DNA from: Acanthopleura granulata
Taxonomy: Eukaryota; Mollusca; Polyplacophora; Chitonida; Chitonidae
Assembly: GCA_016165875.1 (NCBI GenBank)
Contig: JABBOT010000004.1
Coordinates: 29,665,866-29,729,865, forward strand
Direction of reading: 5' to 3'
DNA length: 64,000 nucleotides
Under the pieces are notes generated by a model that searched no databases, was not told the DNA's origin, and saw only the letters and a program-made list of their open reading frames with translations. The position numbers and the translations under genes were made by a program. Position 1 is the stretch's first letter, and every line of letters begins with the position of its first letter. Positions 1-11,400 of this stretch are shown here, in pieces.

Positions 1-257
1 TCGATAAGTAGGTGTCGTATTCGACAAGTATCATGAAATGTTGAATTTAAAAAAAAAAGAAAGCCTTATAGTGTCTAAATCTCGCCATGTATGTAGTAAT
101 GTACATAAAATGTAATGGTAGAAGTAGGTAATATTATGGGAACTGTATCTGCCTTTTAAGCGGCATATACAGTATTTGAAGTATACATTCGAAAAAATTT
201 GTCTTTTGTGTGTAGATGAGTTTATTTAATTGATCGGCATTCGTTGTTTTTATTCAG

Positions 258-3200
258 ACGCCACCTCGCCGAGGTCTGCCAGAAAAGTCGTTTGCTCTTG
301 AACGACCACTGCTTACCAGCCAATGAAAATGTATTTCATGCGTTCAAGTCTTGGCACAGGTAGGCAGTAAGATCACTAAACTTCCCTTAGATTCTTTAAC
401 GCATACTGAAAGTGGTAATATAGTGATACAAAGGTGTTTTTGATTCTACTTTAGATTCATGAAATTTTGTTTCTTCTTTGTAGAGATATACCCATTTAGT
501 CATTTTGTAGGTCTGTGAATTGATGGATCTTCATTAACCGGTTCCTTAGAAGGGGTCTTGTTATATAGCTTTTGTCGGGATTTATCGCCATCTCTGCGGC
601 GTTTTCTAGTGGAAATTACTTTCTTAACTCAAAGACTGAGCATGGTATTTCATATATGTGACGTGACCTAGGCAGTTTATTTTATGCAGGTCACAGAGAT
701 CAAAGATCAAGGTCACTAAAAGTTCACAGGTGCTAAAACTCTTGTCACTAAGTTACCAATTAAATCTTATTCTGATTTCATGAAACTTGGTATATATATA
801 TATCACCTCTACACAAAGAATGCGAAATAAATTGCTTCAGACGAAAGTTGTACTGAATTTTGTTTAAATTCATGCAATTGCTGAACTTTTGGGGAAAACT
901 GATTGGTCAAATTTTCAAGGTTTTCTGTCTTTTCACTCAAATAGTGTATATGCATGTCTGTTGTGTTTCTTTATTCCATATACATGTATATGAAGCTATC
1001 TGTAGGCCTTGGAATTGGTTTCATGTTTGTCATATTGGTGTTAAATGTCACGGTCACTGAAAGGGCATTAATCTGAGAAAAGTCTTGTTACCAAACTCCG
1101 AGTAGAGCGTTACTTCAAATTTTTTGATACTTGGTATACACAATCCATACCTCTAAGGTTGGAGCTTGAATCACTTTTGACGAACATTGATCCGAAGGTC
1201 AGATTTTGAAACATTTGGGGCAAAATTGCAGTGTTCACATTGCACACATTTCTCACATTGCACGCATTTCTCACCTTTGTATTATAATTACGTTTTGAAT
1301 AATTTACTGAGTTATGAAAAACCTGGGCTGCTTTACTCTTTGCTAGTTTATCCTCTCCGGCCGTATGTGGGCAGGTCTGCCAGTTACTTGTGGCTGGTTG
1401 TGGGTTTCCCCCAGGCTCTGCCCGGTTTCCTCCCACCATAATGCTGATCGCCTTCGTACAAGTGAAATATTCTTGGGTACGGCGTAAAACACAACCCAAA
1501 CCAAAAAATAAATAAATAAATAAATAAAATTTACTAGTTTATGGTCGAAACTCTCCATATTGTGAAAGCATGGCCCCTGTATGTGTTTACTTTGAACCAT
1601 CCGTGTATGGAGGTGTCTCTGTGGTGTATATTATTGATGGATACCTGTCGTTCCATCAGGCATTCTGTTGACACCATAATATACACGTACAAAGGTATAA
1701 ATGATGTGGCATTTATGAAAAATCCCCTGACATAAGACTGCAGCCTACTGAATTTGAACGAGCGACCTCAGTGGCCAAGCACTAGTCATTTGAACTAAGA
1801 TTACTTTGGATGGCTCGACCACCAAGGGGCCCTATTGTCTTGTCTGCTTTCCGGTTTTAGGACATGTCTTTTGTAGGTGAATTCACTTACATGTATCTCC
1901 CCTAAATCAGCCAGGCATTTAGTAAGCATCGCTACATAAAGTATAGTGTTTCTGACCAACTTTCTCCCTCAGTACTTGGGCATACACCAACTGCATTTCT
2001 GACCGTTGAGGAGTGGAATTTTCTTGTACGGCGTTAAAATAATTTTGAAGACAGAGACTTTTCGTTTTAGAAAATAATATTTTTTTTATCATCCAGTGTT
2101 TGTACTGCACAAAAAGTTTCCATTAATGCCATCCCCCCCATAAATGCTCTACACAACGAAGCGCCTCAATTTACGTTTTCAATAACGAATTATCAAAATA
2201 ATCACTTGCAGACATATTATGTACTTTAATTTGTATCCACAGAGTCTTTCGTCTAAAGAGGCTTGAGTTTGATCGACAAACAAAAGAGATATCGAGGAAA
2301 ATGAAGGTTGTGCAAGAACTGCAGTCCCAGTACCATGCGGTGAGATCAGGCCAGATACACAATAACGCCTACACAAAGCCATTTATCTTAATCGTCACAC
2401 CCAATTGTAGATAAATTTCAGTCATTTTTAGGCGTCCATATGCATATGAATAAGCCTTGTCTACGTCACGGAGAAAAATCGCTTGTCATTTTGATTATCT
2501 GAGATTTAAATATTTAATGATTGACTGTAATAACGAAAGAGCCGATGTGAATGAATGAATCCACATAGGTATTTCATGCAGTTCTCTCCTTTTTAAATTA
2601 TTCCTTCGACCACAGATTCAAACAGGGGTTCTATCCAAATATGTTAAAACAGCACCCACGTCAACTGGAGCCAACAAGACGCGCTTCGTAATTGATCGGA
2701 AAAAACATCACCGTCACAATATGGTAAAAGCCTTGGAATCATCGTAAGTGTATTTCGTCAGTTGTAACTCACCGATTTTGTCTTTCAAAATTCCAGATAC
2801 ATTTACTGTAAAAATGAAAATGTTCACAAAGTTTTTCTCTTGTCTGTACAATATGATAGAGTATAATCAATGAAGTCTGCAGTTTTATTAACAATATCAG
2901 TGGAAATCAAATAAAAAGGCTTAATATTTAATATGCTGTTTTATGTGTGCATGTACATACTCGTGTGCATGTACATCGGTACGTCAGGCGTCAGATTCAC
3001 CGGAGCGGATTTACACAGTGGGATGGGAATATGCTATAGTTGTTCTTTCCCTTCAAAATACAGAGTATTACTTTTTATCGAAATATATGATCTCATATCT
3101 TTAATTTCAAATGTTTATATCCTTTGTAAGCGTCAAAATGTTTGAATTGCACTGAAACTGTATTGATATTTTACACCATCGTAGAGAATTGTTTTCATTA

Positions 3201-3986
3201 GCACAGTAATGTAATTTGACTACCTGTGCTGCCTTCCATTTAATAGCTTGGTAGAATCTGTCAGCGATCCCGAGTCTTTGAGACAAGAGATGACATCTTT
3301 TAAGGAAAGGTAAGTGCATTCGTGTACTACAGATACGAGCTGTGCATAATGTCGTTATAGTATGGAGCTGAATTATAACGTCACTTCTGATGGATTTTAG
3401 GAACTAAGCAACTTGTAAAAGGTAAATGTATTTCAAAATATTTTGGTTCTGGTTCATTTAATGCCAGCACTATTGCATGTATCCCTAATTTGAACTTTCA
3501 TCAGGGTGACGCTCTCGACATTTTGTCTCCTGTAATTCTGTAGGGTAATTCCTGTTGTGTAAAGGCGGACAAAAATACTGCACACGTATGATAACTTAAC
3601 CTTGTGCAGCCTATGTTACAGAAGTGAAAGTTCAGACTGAAATCCTGGCCCTGGGATTATTTCATCCCTGTTTCTTGTTATGACAGGGTAGTTTTGTCAT
3701 TTTAAATAAGAGAACACATGTACTATATATTTATATATATATATATCTATGTGTGTTTCAGAATATTAGCAACCTTCAGTTCAATCGAGCTTAAAAATTA
3801 TGTTGCAATCTGGACTAGGGTTTATCCTCTTTCAAACAACCAAAAACAATTTAAACATTGTAAACTAAAGGATTTAACATAAAATGCCTGTATATGTTTT
3901 CTTTCTTCAGCCTGAATTCTATGGTGGAAACACTGGAAATAAGCGAGGATCCAGAACTATTGTCCTTCGACGAAGTGCTGCAGTAA
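258..3986 (+). CDS. 3' portion of an unrecognised, probably coiled-coil protein (partial, five exons)
   Basis: Five exons with consistent splice phases: 258-359, 2243-2339, 2616-2743, 3247-3309 and 3911-3986 (stop TAA). They give the last ~154 residues; the 5' end lies before the window. Each exon is flanked by AG and GT sites (for example TATTCAG before 258, GTAAGTG after 2743). The peptide is charged and helical in style: residues RVFRLKRLEFDRQTKEISRK run over the first two exons, and the end is acidic (SEDPELLSFDEVLQ). No enzyme motif, signal peptide or membrane segment is visible. A heptad-like pattern suggests coiled coil, a cytoskeletal or scaffold tail being one possibility, but I do not recognise the family. 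The gene structure is more certain than the identity. A 19-bp repeat and AATAAA-type signals follow the stop. Confidence 0.65.
660..1230. repeat. Possible degenerate long tandem repeat
   Basis: CAAGGTCACTAAAAGTTCAC, then CATGAAACTTGGTATA near 780, recur loosely as CACGGTCACTGAAAG and GATACTTGGTATACAC about 340 bp later, followed in both cases by a CTTTTGGGG or CATTTGGGG word. The style is like the repeat at 12266-12755. Weak evidence. Confidence 0.3.
1351..1530 (+). mobile_element. SINE copy, 5'-truncated, well-preserved tail half
   Basis: TCCTCTCCGGCCGTATGTGG, GGTTTCCTCCCACCATAATG, GTGAAATATTCTTGGGTACG and GCGTAAAACACAACC lead into five AAAT repeats. It is in the first visible intron of the unidentified gene. 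Overlapping ORFs on both strands are SINE-derived. Confidence 0.85.
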
Positions 3987-4046
3987 TAAGTGTATATCAA
4001 GTGAAAAAAGCCAAGGCCTGCTTTCACAAGATGTAATACAGACAGG

Positions 4047-4118
4047 CCCTCGAAAACACAACATGCCCTCGAAAACTCGATATGCGCTCGAAAACACGAC
4101 ATGCGCACGAAGACACGG
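4047..4118. repeat. 19-bp tandem repeat, about four units
   Basis: Units start at 4047, 4066, 4085 and 4104 and follow the pattern CCCTCGAAAACACAACATG with a few substitutions; the last unit is shortened. It lies about 60 bp after the stop codon of the upstream gene, so it is probably in its 3' UTR. Confidence 0.8.
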
Positions 4119-7100
4119 TACTCATTTATATGATTGTTAACATACACATATCATAAACTACTTAAGCACCCATGGCTGTTGTGCTATGGCAGTGTGAATT
4201 GGTAGTGTTTTTCCTGAAGAACTACAGTATATCAGCAGTTTAAATGGCCACTTGTTCAGTTCGATGGATAACTTGTAATCTCTACTCATATTGTGGTTTG
4301 TACACCAAACAACTTCGTAAGGCTTGGCCATCGTTAAGAGGAAGAAATAGTTGACGTCTGTGTGTTTAACCAAGAAAATTCAAAATGACGGCAAGATTTG
4401 TTTTCACTGCCGTGTTATTGGTATAAAACGGCTAAAAATTAGCCTTACTATTTACGTAGTAATTTCACAAAGAACACCCAGTTAAAACTGTATTCCCAAA
4501 TTTTTGTTGGCCCAAATGACACTGTCAAATAAATATATGCCTGTCCTACAACATATAAAAATATCATCAGGGGTTGACCACCATCTTCTCAAAATAAATC
4601 AGCAGGAATGCAGGTCCATAACATAGAAACAAAGTGTAGGTGTTACTTGCTTATTGGATAATATTTTTCTTTGTTTCATTGTAACCACAAATAATGGACT
4701 TTTTTGAACAATTATTTGTCATAGTTTATACCTGCAAAATTACTTGGCAATACTTCAACTAACATCAGAGACACAGGCAACCCCTCCCCGTCTTACGTTT
4801 TCTGTGCGCATGAATCTTGCATACAAAATGCAATCAGTGTTTTTATACCTATAGCGAGTAGCGTTACCATGGGCGACACGCCCGAGTGCCCAAATGTTCA
4901 CGGTCTCGAATAGCCCTACACCATCTTGGATGCCATGGTAGCTGACTACACCTATACCGCGGAATTTAATTTTACAGCCATTTCGACAACAATATACTTT
5001 CGTCAATTATTAAATGAAAACACTTCGGATGTGTATATTTCATATCTCTGGGTATTACTGAAATTAGTGTGTTTTTTATACAATATATATATGCATGGTT
5101 ACGTTTCTACAATATTCAGAGGGACCAGAGTTCATAACACTGTGCGTTTTGGAATCAGAAGCAGCCTAGCCAATGTGTTCAGAAAAATTTAGACGTAGGA
5201 GGCGCTCGGCGATACGTTAATTGATTGAACTGGAAAGGTTAACTAGCCTATTATACAACCGTCTGACGTATAGGGAGTTAATTTCAGTGACGTCATTTGT
5301 TCTTCCTACAAATCCAGGGGATGCTTAGTTTCTTTTCACATCAGCAATCTTGGAGCACTGCGGTAATTGGTCATGTGAAAATTCAAATGCGGAGACAGAT
5401 AAAAAAAATCGGGCGCCAAGTACGAACGCCTTGTTTTGAGGTATTGACGAAAGGTGGCCAGATATGGATAGACTAATCTTTTCGGTTATCAGTTCGGTTA
5501 ACGCTACTTTGTGGCCAGACATCGGACATCGTCACATAAACCTTGTCCTTTTAGGTGTAAAACTTAGGGCACCACGCATACACATATATACACCTCCTAC
5601 ATGTACATTTCGTGGTAGTAAACCACTTTCGGATTTGAATAAATCGATGTGGTCTCCACTCTGAATTGTTAAGGATATGGTAATTTGTATATAAACCTTA
5701 GTTTTAACCAAAGCTTGTGCACGATTTGTGGACAGGCCACGAACACCAGCATACCGTGTGTATTGGTTTAAATGATGTCTTTGTGATTTCAAGCCAATAA
5801 TTGAACTGTTTACTTTTATTTGTTGCCTTCAGTGAACTAAGGGAGACAACTCTGAATGACTGTAAGAACAAATTATTTCCCTTTGCTTAAGTTAGGATTA
5901 TTGACCAATCAACTTTAATAGCATAAATTGATCTTGAGTTTGATGTAAACCATGTGGAGAGCAAGTCCAACACTTTTTCATCTCCAAACAAATTCTCCCA
6001 GAATGGACGCTTAATTACACTTATAATGAGAAAACAAACACTAGTTTAAAGTTAGAGTGATATATTTTGTTTGAAACTTGTTCTGTTGCAATGTTGTTGT
6101 GGTAATCAGAAGATGTCATACAAAGACAAGAACCATTCGTTTATACTTGAGTAACTTTAATATACATGTAAGAGTGTAAGAGTGTGACTGAATCATCTGC
6201 ACTTTAAAAGGACCAGTCAGTTATATCTTTCATCAACGCCGTGTTTAAGTAGGTGTTAACTGGGCAATATTTTTAACTGAATGACTGACTTTTTTTATTT
6301 TTGTTTTGCATAAGGTTTTACCTAGACATAATTGGAGGCTACTGTTATAGGAGAGGGAATACAACAAATTCCGTGAGACCTGACTTGAGTTATTGCTTCC
6401 CTATAGCTCGAATACAACAGTCTAAATCTGGGAAAAAAGTAATCCGAATATACCGTGAAAGTTGCATACACACAATATGTATAGATAATGTATGAAGTTA
6501 TACATCTTAATGTACTAGCGCACTAAGTGTTACGGGATTTATTTTGTTTTCGATTTCGATAATATATGGTTGGTCTTATTTAAAGACGTATATATTGTGG
6601 CGATATTTTGAGTTTCTACATTTGTTCAGATTGTGTTAATACTGAGTTAACCTGTTCACACCTGTTGTAACGTATTGTAATAAACATTGGTGTGCATCTG
6701 TTCCCACATTTATTCTGAGTTTTTCTTCAAAGTTTCCAGATGTGCCTAAGTTTGTCGTATATACTTATTACCTTCGATAACTTGAGTTAATATAACCTTA
6801 GACTGTACAATAATTTCCTTACCCCAACGTGCCAGTCACAGCCTGGAGGAAGACAGTCCACGAGTGAACGTCCGAATCCTGGTTAAAACATGAACAACAT
6901 TTCATCATAACAGTGGACCGATAAACTGGATTCAGTAGTTTTTAATCTTCCAAAACATTGTAGAAGTTTTGAAAAACCTGCTTTAAACTTTACAAATTCT
7001 TGCCGCTTTTTGGACAGGCTATAGACAATAGTTACATCCTTGATTAGGAGCAAAATCGCTATCATTTCCAAATTTTAAGTGTTGGGCACATATCCAAGTG

Positions 7101-7258
7101 AATATGAGTATCCAACTTAAAACTCCCCAGTGGCACTATCAGGTACATGTATGTGTATACAGGAAAACTTGCCCAAGCTCTAATTATTGCATTTAGCAAT
7201 TTCATGGTTACATTAACAATCTAAAACTCTGTTAATTTCCGTATAACGATGATTCTAA

Positions 7259-7340
7259 TATTTATTTATTTCATTGGTGTCTTAAGCCGTGCTCAAAAAT
7301 ATTCCACTTATCCTGATGATTTAAAGGTTAACTTCTTAAC
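7259..7340 (-). mobile_element. Truncated SINE tail fragment
   Basis: TATTTATTTATTTCATTGGT, GTCTTAAGCCGTGCTCAAAA and ATATTCCACTTATCCTGATG match the tail end of the SINE family on the minus strand; the rest is missing. Confidence 0.55.
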
Positions 7341-7482
7341 CACCAGGCAAATTACCTCATTATCAAATTTTAAACTTTGGGCACAAATCTATAGGCAAAT
7401 GAACATTCAAAACACGCTTAAATCTCTACCAAGAACAGTACATTATCTATCTATCTGTACAAGTCACAACATAAATAACATC

Positions 7483-7515
7483 GTCCGAACGCTAATTTTA
7501 TGTTAGTGTTCGGAC
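7483..7515. repeat. Perfect 13-bp hairpin
   Basis: GTCCGAACGCTAA is followed, after a 7-nt AT-rich loop, by TTAGTGTTCGGAC. Pairing is complete apart from one G-T type position. It stands alone in the gene-free stretch. It could be the core of a foldback element or an unrelated structure; no function is assigned. Confidence 0.6.
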
Positions 7516-8499
7516 AAAGCTGCGACCTGTGAGGTCTAATAATCTCCGTTTGACGTCACAAACATCATTGTGCGAGGTGTTGGTGACAGTTCTCATCTGA
7601 ATGAAAATCATCCACACATTTATGCCACTTTATCCCATAAATATGGCCCAGAACATGACACAAAAGGGGTGGCATAAACAACGATAAATCCAGCTGATTT
7701 GAGGCACAAAGTTGTGCTTCTGTTCAACTTTACATTGATGGGATAAACAGAATCTTCAACTCGTGATCTTGTACGTAGTATCAAATTTATCAATTTTTAT
7801 TTTGCTGGAATCAAAAATTTCGTTTGTTTCTCACCAAAAACTGCGTGGGAACTAACGACATTTTTAAACGTTTAATTAATTTGAAAGTACAGGATCACAC
7901 GTTGGAGACCCTCTATGTGTACTCAACAGCTGTTTTATGGGGGGGTTTTTTGTTTTTTTTTTTTTAATATTTTTTTTTTGTCTCGTTTTTGTCACGTTTT
8001 TTTTTTTTTTACAGAGAAAGACAGAGATAATTCTTCGTCTATGTGTACATGTGTACACAGGCCTAACTATCCTTAAATCAGGGCCGATCAACTAATTTTC
8101 TGCTTGTATCGTGGTATGGTGGTGAGGGGAGCTAAGTCAGTTGCAGTTACAGTACGGAGGCGAAGTACCATGGCTATAGTAAATGTTTGGCAGGAAAAAA
8201 GGAAAATAACTGGTATCCTCTTTTTCAATCAATTCGACCACATGTTGAAATGTAATTTTATTTCTTTTACATACACCTTCCAGTGCATTCGCTGTTACAT
8301 GTCTGTGATACGGGATAAAGCAGAAAACGAAAGCTTAGAATTTATTTGATTTTGCCTGTCGACTTTGGCTAGCTTCCGCCTGAAACGTCACTTCCGTTCT
8401 GATGGTTGGATGACGAACAGGCTAGTTGTTTTTGATGTGTAATCCAGTACACATGTAACGTAGATTTAGCTCGGAGCTGTCCAGTTTAAATTCGTCAAA

Positions 8500-11400
8500 A
8501 TGGCCACGTACCACTCTTCAGCGCTAGACGGTGATGACTCCTTTGATTTTCTGTTTAAAATCGTTCTCATCGGGGATGCAGGTGTCGGAAAAACCTGTGT
8601 TGTGCAGAGGTTCAAGTCTGGCACTTACGTCGAGAAGCACGGTAGCACGATTGGCGTTGATTTCACGATGAAAACCCTAACTATAGACGGAAAACTAGTA
8701 AAGGCACGTTCAGCATATATTACACTTAATTTTATTTTCGACCAGTTTAAGAAAAAAACAGTTGTTGACAAATATATGGTTACGTCCAGTGTGTTTCCGA
8801 ATTTGTACAGGTCTGACAAAGACACTTATATGTCTCTGTTAACACTGATGTGCGGCGGCAATTTCCTATTCTACGAGAAGAATAGTTAATGTCACAGTGT
8901 TGTAAGCCAGGCATGGGGTTAATTGATTAGCATAGTCATGGCATATACATTGTTTTGATTAATTTCTGTTTAATTATGTCTGAATGACCAGCAGTTATAT
9001 TCGAATATAGTTTTACAAACTCAAAAAAGTTGTATGGCAGATGTCAGTCAAAACATTGGTGTGTGACTAATACACACACCAAGTGAGTTGTTTGGTTGAC
9101 ATGGTTACTTATGGAGTGTGTATGTAAATCTCTTGTATAGGTACATGATTTAGTTCATTATTATTTAATGAGGATGAGTATAGTCGCTCTGTCTGACATG
9201 AGGTCCATAGTTATCAGATAAAAGGAGATGGGACTTGAATAAATGTAGGTCCTTAGAGCCTTGTTATTTAACTTGCACAGGATATGGACCGTTAAGCTCG
9301 CCTTGTCTCAATGTGGATTACCATAGACAAATGTTATTTTGATGCGTACTAATCATCAGACACTTCTATGATGCCTGAGCTCACAAATGTAAACACAGTT
9401 GATGGGGGTGTAGTAGTTGTCTGTAATGAAGGATGTTATTTTATCATGAAGAAATGACTTCCAGCTTAATGTACCCTTATGTGTTTTCTATGCCTGTGAA
9501 GTTTAATTATATTAGTTCGTGACAGTAATGTGGGCCCTAACAGCCAGTGTGTACTGATGGAAGAAAACTAAGACTAGTGAACATCTGATGTTATGTTGGC
9601 AATATTTAGTGTATTTTTTGTCTGTTTCCTTCAATATTTAGCTTCAGATCTGGGACACTGCTGGCCAGGAACGATTTAGAACAATCACACAGAGCTACTA
9701 CAGAAGTGCTAATGGTGTAATTGTGGCATATGACATCACCAAGAAAATGACATTCGAAAGTCTACCTCGATGGTTGGAAGATGTTAAAAAATATGCTGGT
9801 AGTAATGTGGTCCAACTGCTTGTAGGTAAGCTGGGCCTTTGTTCATGTATTGGATAAATTAAATACCTTTAGGTCTAGTTATCGACTGACTGCTAGTGAG
9901 CTTAATGATTTAAATATTTTGAATGTTTTAAAAAAATGAATATTTTGTAAAATTTTGACCCTGCAAGAAAGGGCTCTAGTGTAAACTTTTTATTGGGTTT
10001 TAGATGGGCTTTCTTTCCTTTTCTTCATGTCAGTTTTTTTTAAAAATTCTCATCTATTTCATTGGCAAAGATAAAAAAAATATTTCCCTACCCGACGCAC
10101 CCTATTTTTTGTGATAAGCTGATATTATCCACAACAAAGAACTTTCTAAGGATGGCCTTATATATCATGTGACTAAGTTTGTACAAAAGTACATGCATCC
10201 TGATTAAATGTTTTAATGTATACAAAAACATTTTGTGGTCCCTTTCAGATGTTTTTTTTTAAAGGTTTACTTTTACATATCATGCCATCACAGACAGTCA
10301 GTCTTCAAGTGTTGTTATCTGTGCATTACGTCATGACAGACCACTGCTCCTTCTCATTCTCCAAAAATTCAATCACTTCTAAACAAAGCAGGGGCCTCCA
10401 TGACCAAGGGGTCTATTGCGCCGTTGTAGTGTAAAATTACCCAGGGTCCTCTCGCCAATGCAGTCTGGTTGGCTTTCTCTCTGGTTGTAGTTGGGGAAAA
10501 TCTCCTAGCAACTTGTCAATGGTCATGGGTTTCCCCATGCTCTGCCTGCTTTCCTCCCATTGTAATGTAATAGATGTAATGAGATACTCTCGAGTAAGGC
10601 ATACAGAACCAATCAAATAAATAAACAAATCTAACAAAGTAAAAACATATGCCAAACTGTAACTGTTGTAATAATGACAGAACGCAATAATTTTACTACT
10701 TTACTGGTTTTCAGCCTTCAAACTAAAACTAAAATTAATATGTACATGTATGTTATTTCCATGATTTCAGGAAATAAAAAAGACTTAGAGGAGATGCGAG
10801 AGGTGAATGTATCAGATGCTAAAGCCTTTGCGCAACAACAGGGTATGATGGACATGCTAGAGACCAGTGCGAAGGACAATACAAATATTGATGAAGCTTT
10901 TCTGAAAATGGCCAAGGTTGGTTGCATTGAGTCTTTCTTTCATTTGTAGAGGACAGAGTCCACCCACAGCGTCCCCTACAACCAAACTTCAGTGAGAATT
11001 TTTTGTCACAGTTAGTTATTTGATCGTTGTTTAAATCCAAGCTCTAGGTTATTTTACATGTACAGTAGTGGTCAGTGTTATGAGTGGAGGAAAATTGAGC
11101 TCATAATAAATCATCTACCTCTGGAAAGTTGTCTTCAATAACTAGAGCAGAGTATGGTATTGTTCTTCAGTTAAATTTACATATATGTGTGTGTTAAACT
11201 GCAGACTGTAGACTTTGTTAATACATGCACGTTAAATGGGTGGATCTTCGCTGACTCAGCTATCTAAAGCTCGGAAAAACATGAGAGCTTTAGACCCAAT
11301 GCAGCTCAGCTGAACTGGCCATACGGAGTAGGTCCAGTGGGTGACTTAGATAATGACTGCAGTACAACTCCAATTCAGTTTTGGTGTAATTTAGTTGCTT

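Larger units (their letters stand above)
3987..8349. other. Intergenic region without a recognisable gene
   Basis: Between the stop of the unidentified gene and the RAB43-like gene I find only short ORFs with no family resemblance and no chain of splice-compatible exons. It contains a 19-bp repeat (4047-4118), an AATAAA at about 4525 that could end the upstream transcript, a decayed SINE tail near 7259, a perfect 13-bp hairpin at 7483-7515 and a T-rich tract at 7927-8013. A reading frame at 8104-8349 ends 150 bp before the RAB43 start codon and looks like chance or 5' UTR. Confidence 0.5.

Noticed and set aside
1110..1499. ORFs on both strands near 1.1-1.6 kb
   Set aside because: They lie largely in a SINE copy and have no protein resemblance.
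8500..8889. 129-codon single-exon ORF starting like a Rab
   Set aside because: The first 68 codons are RAB43 exon 1; the rest is intron read-through with no Rab similarity.
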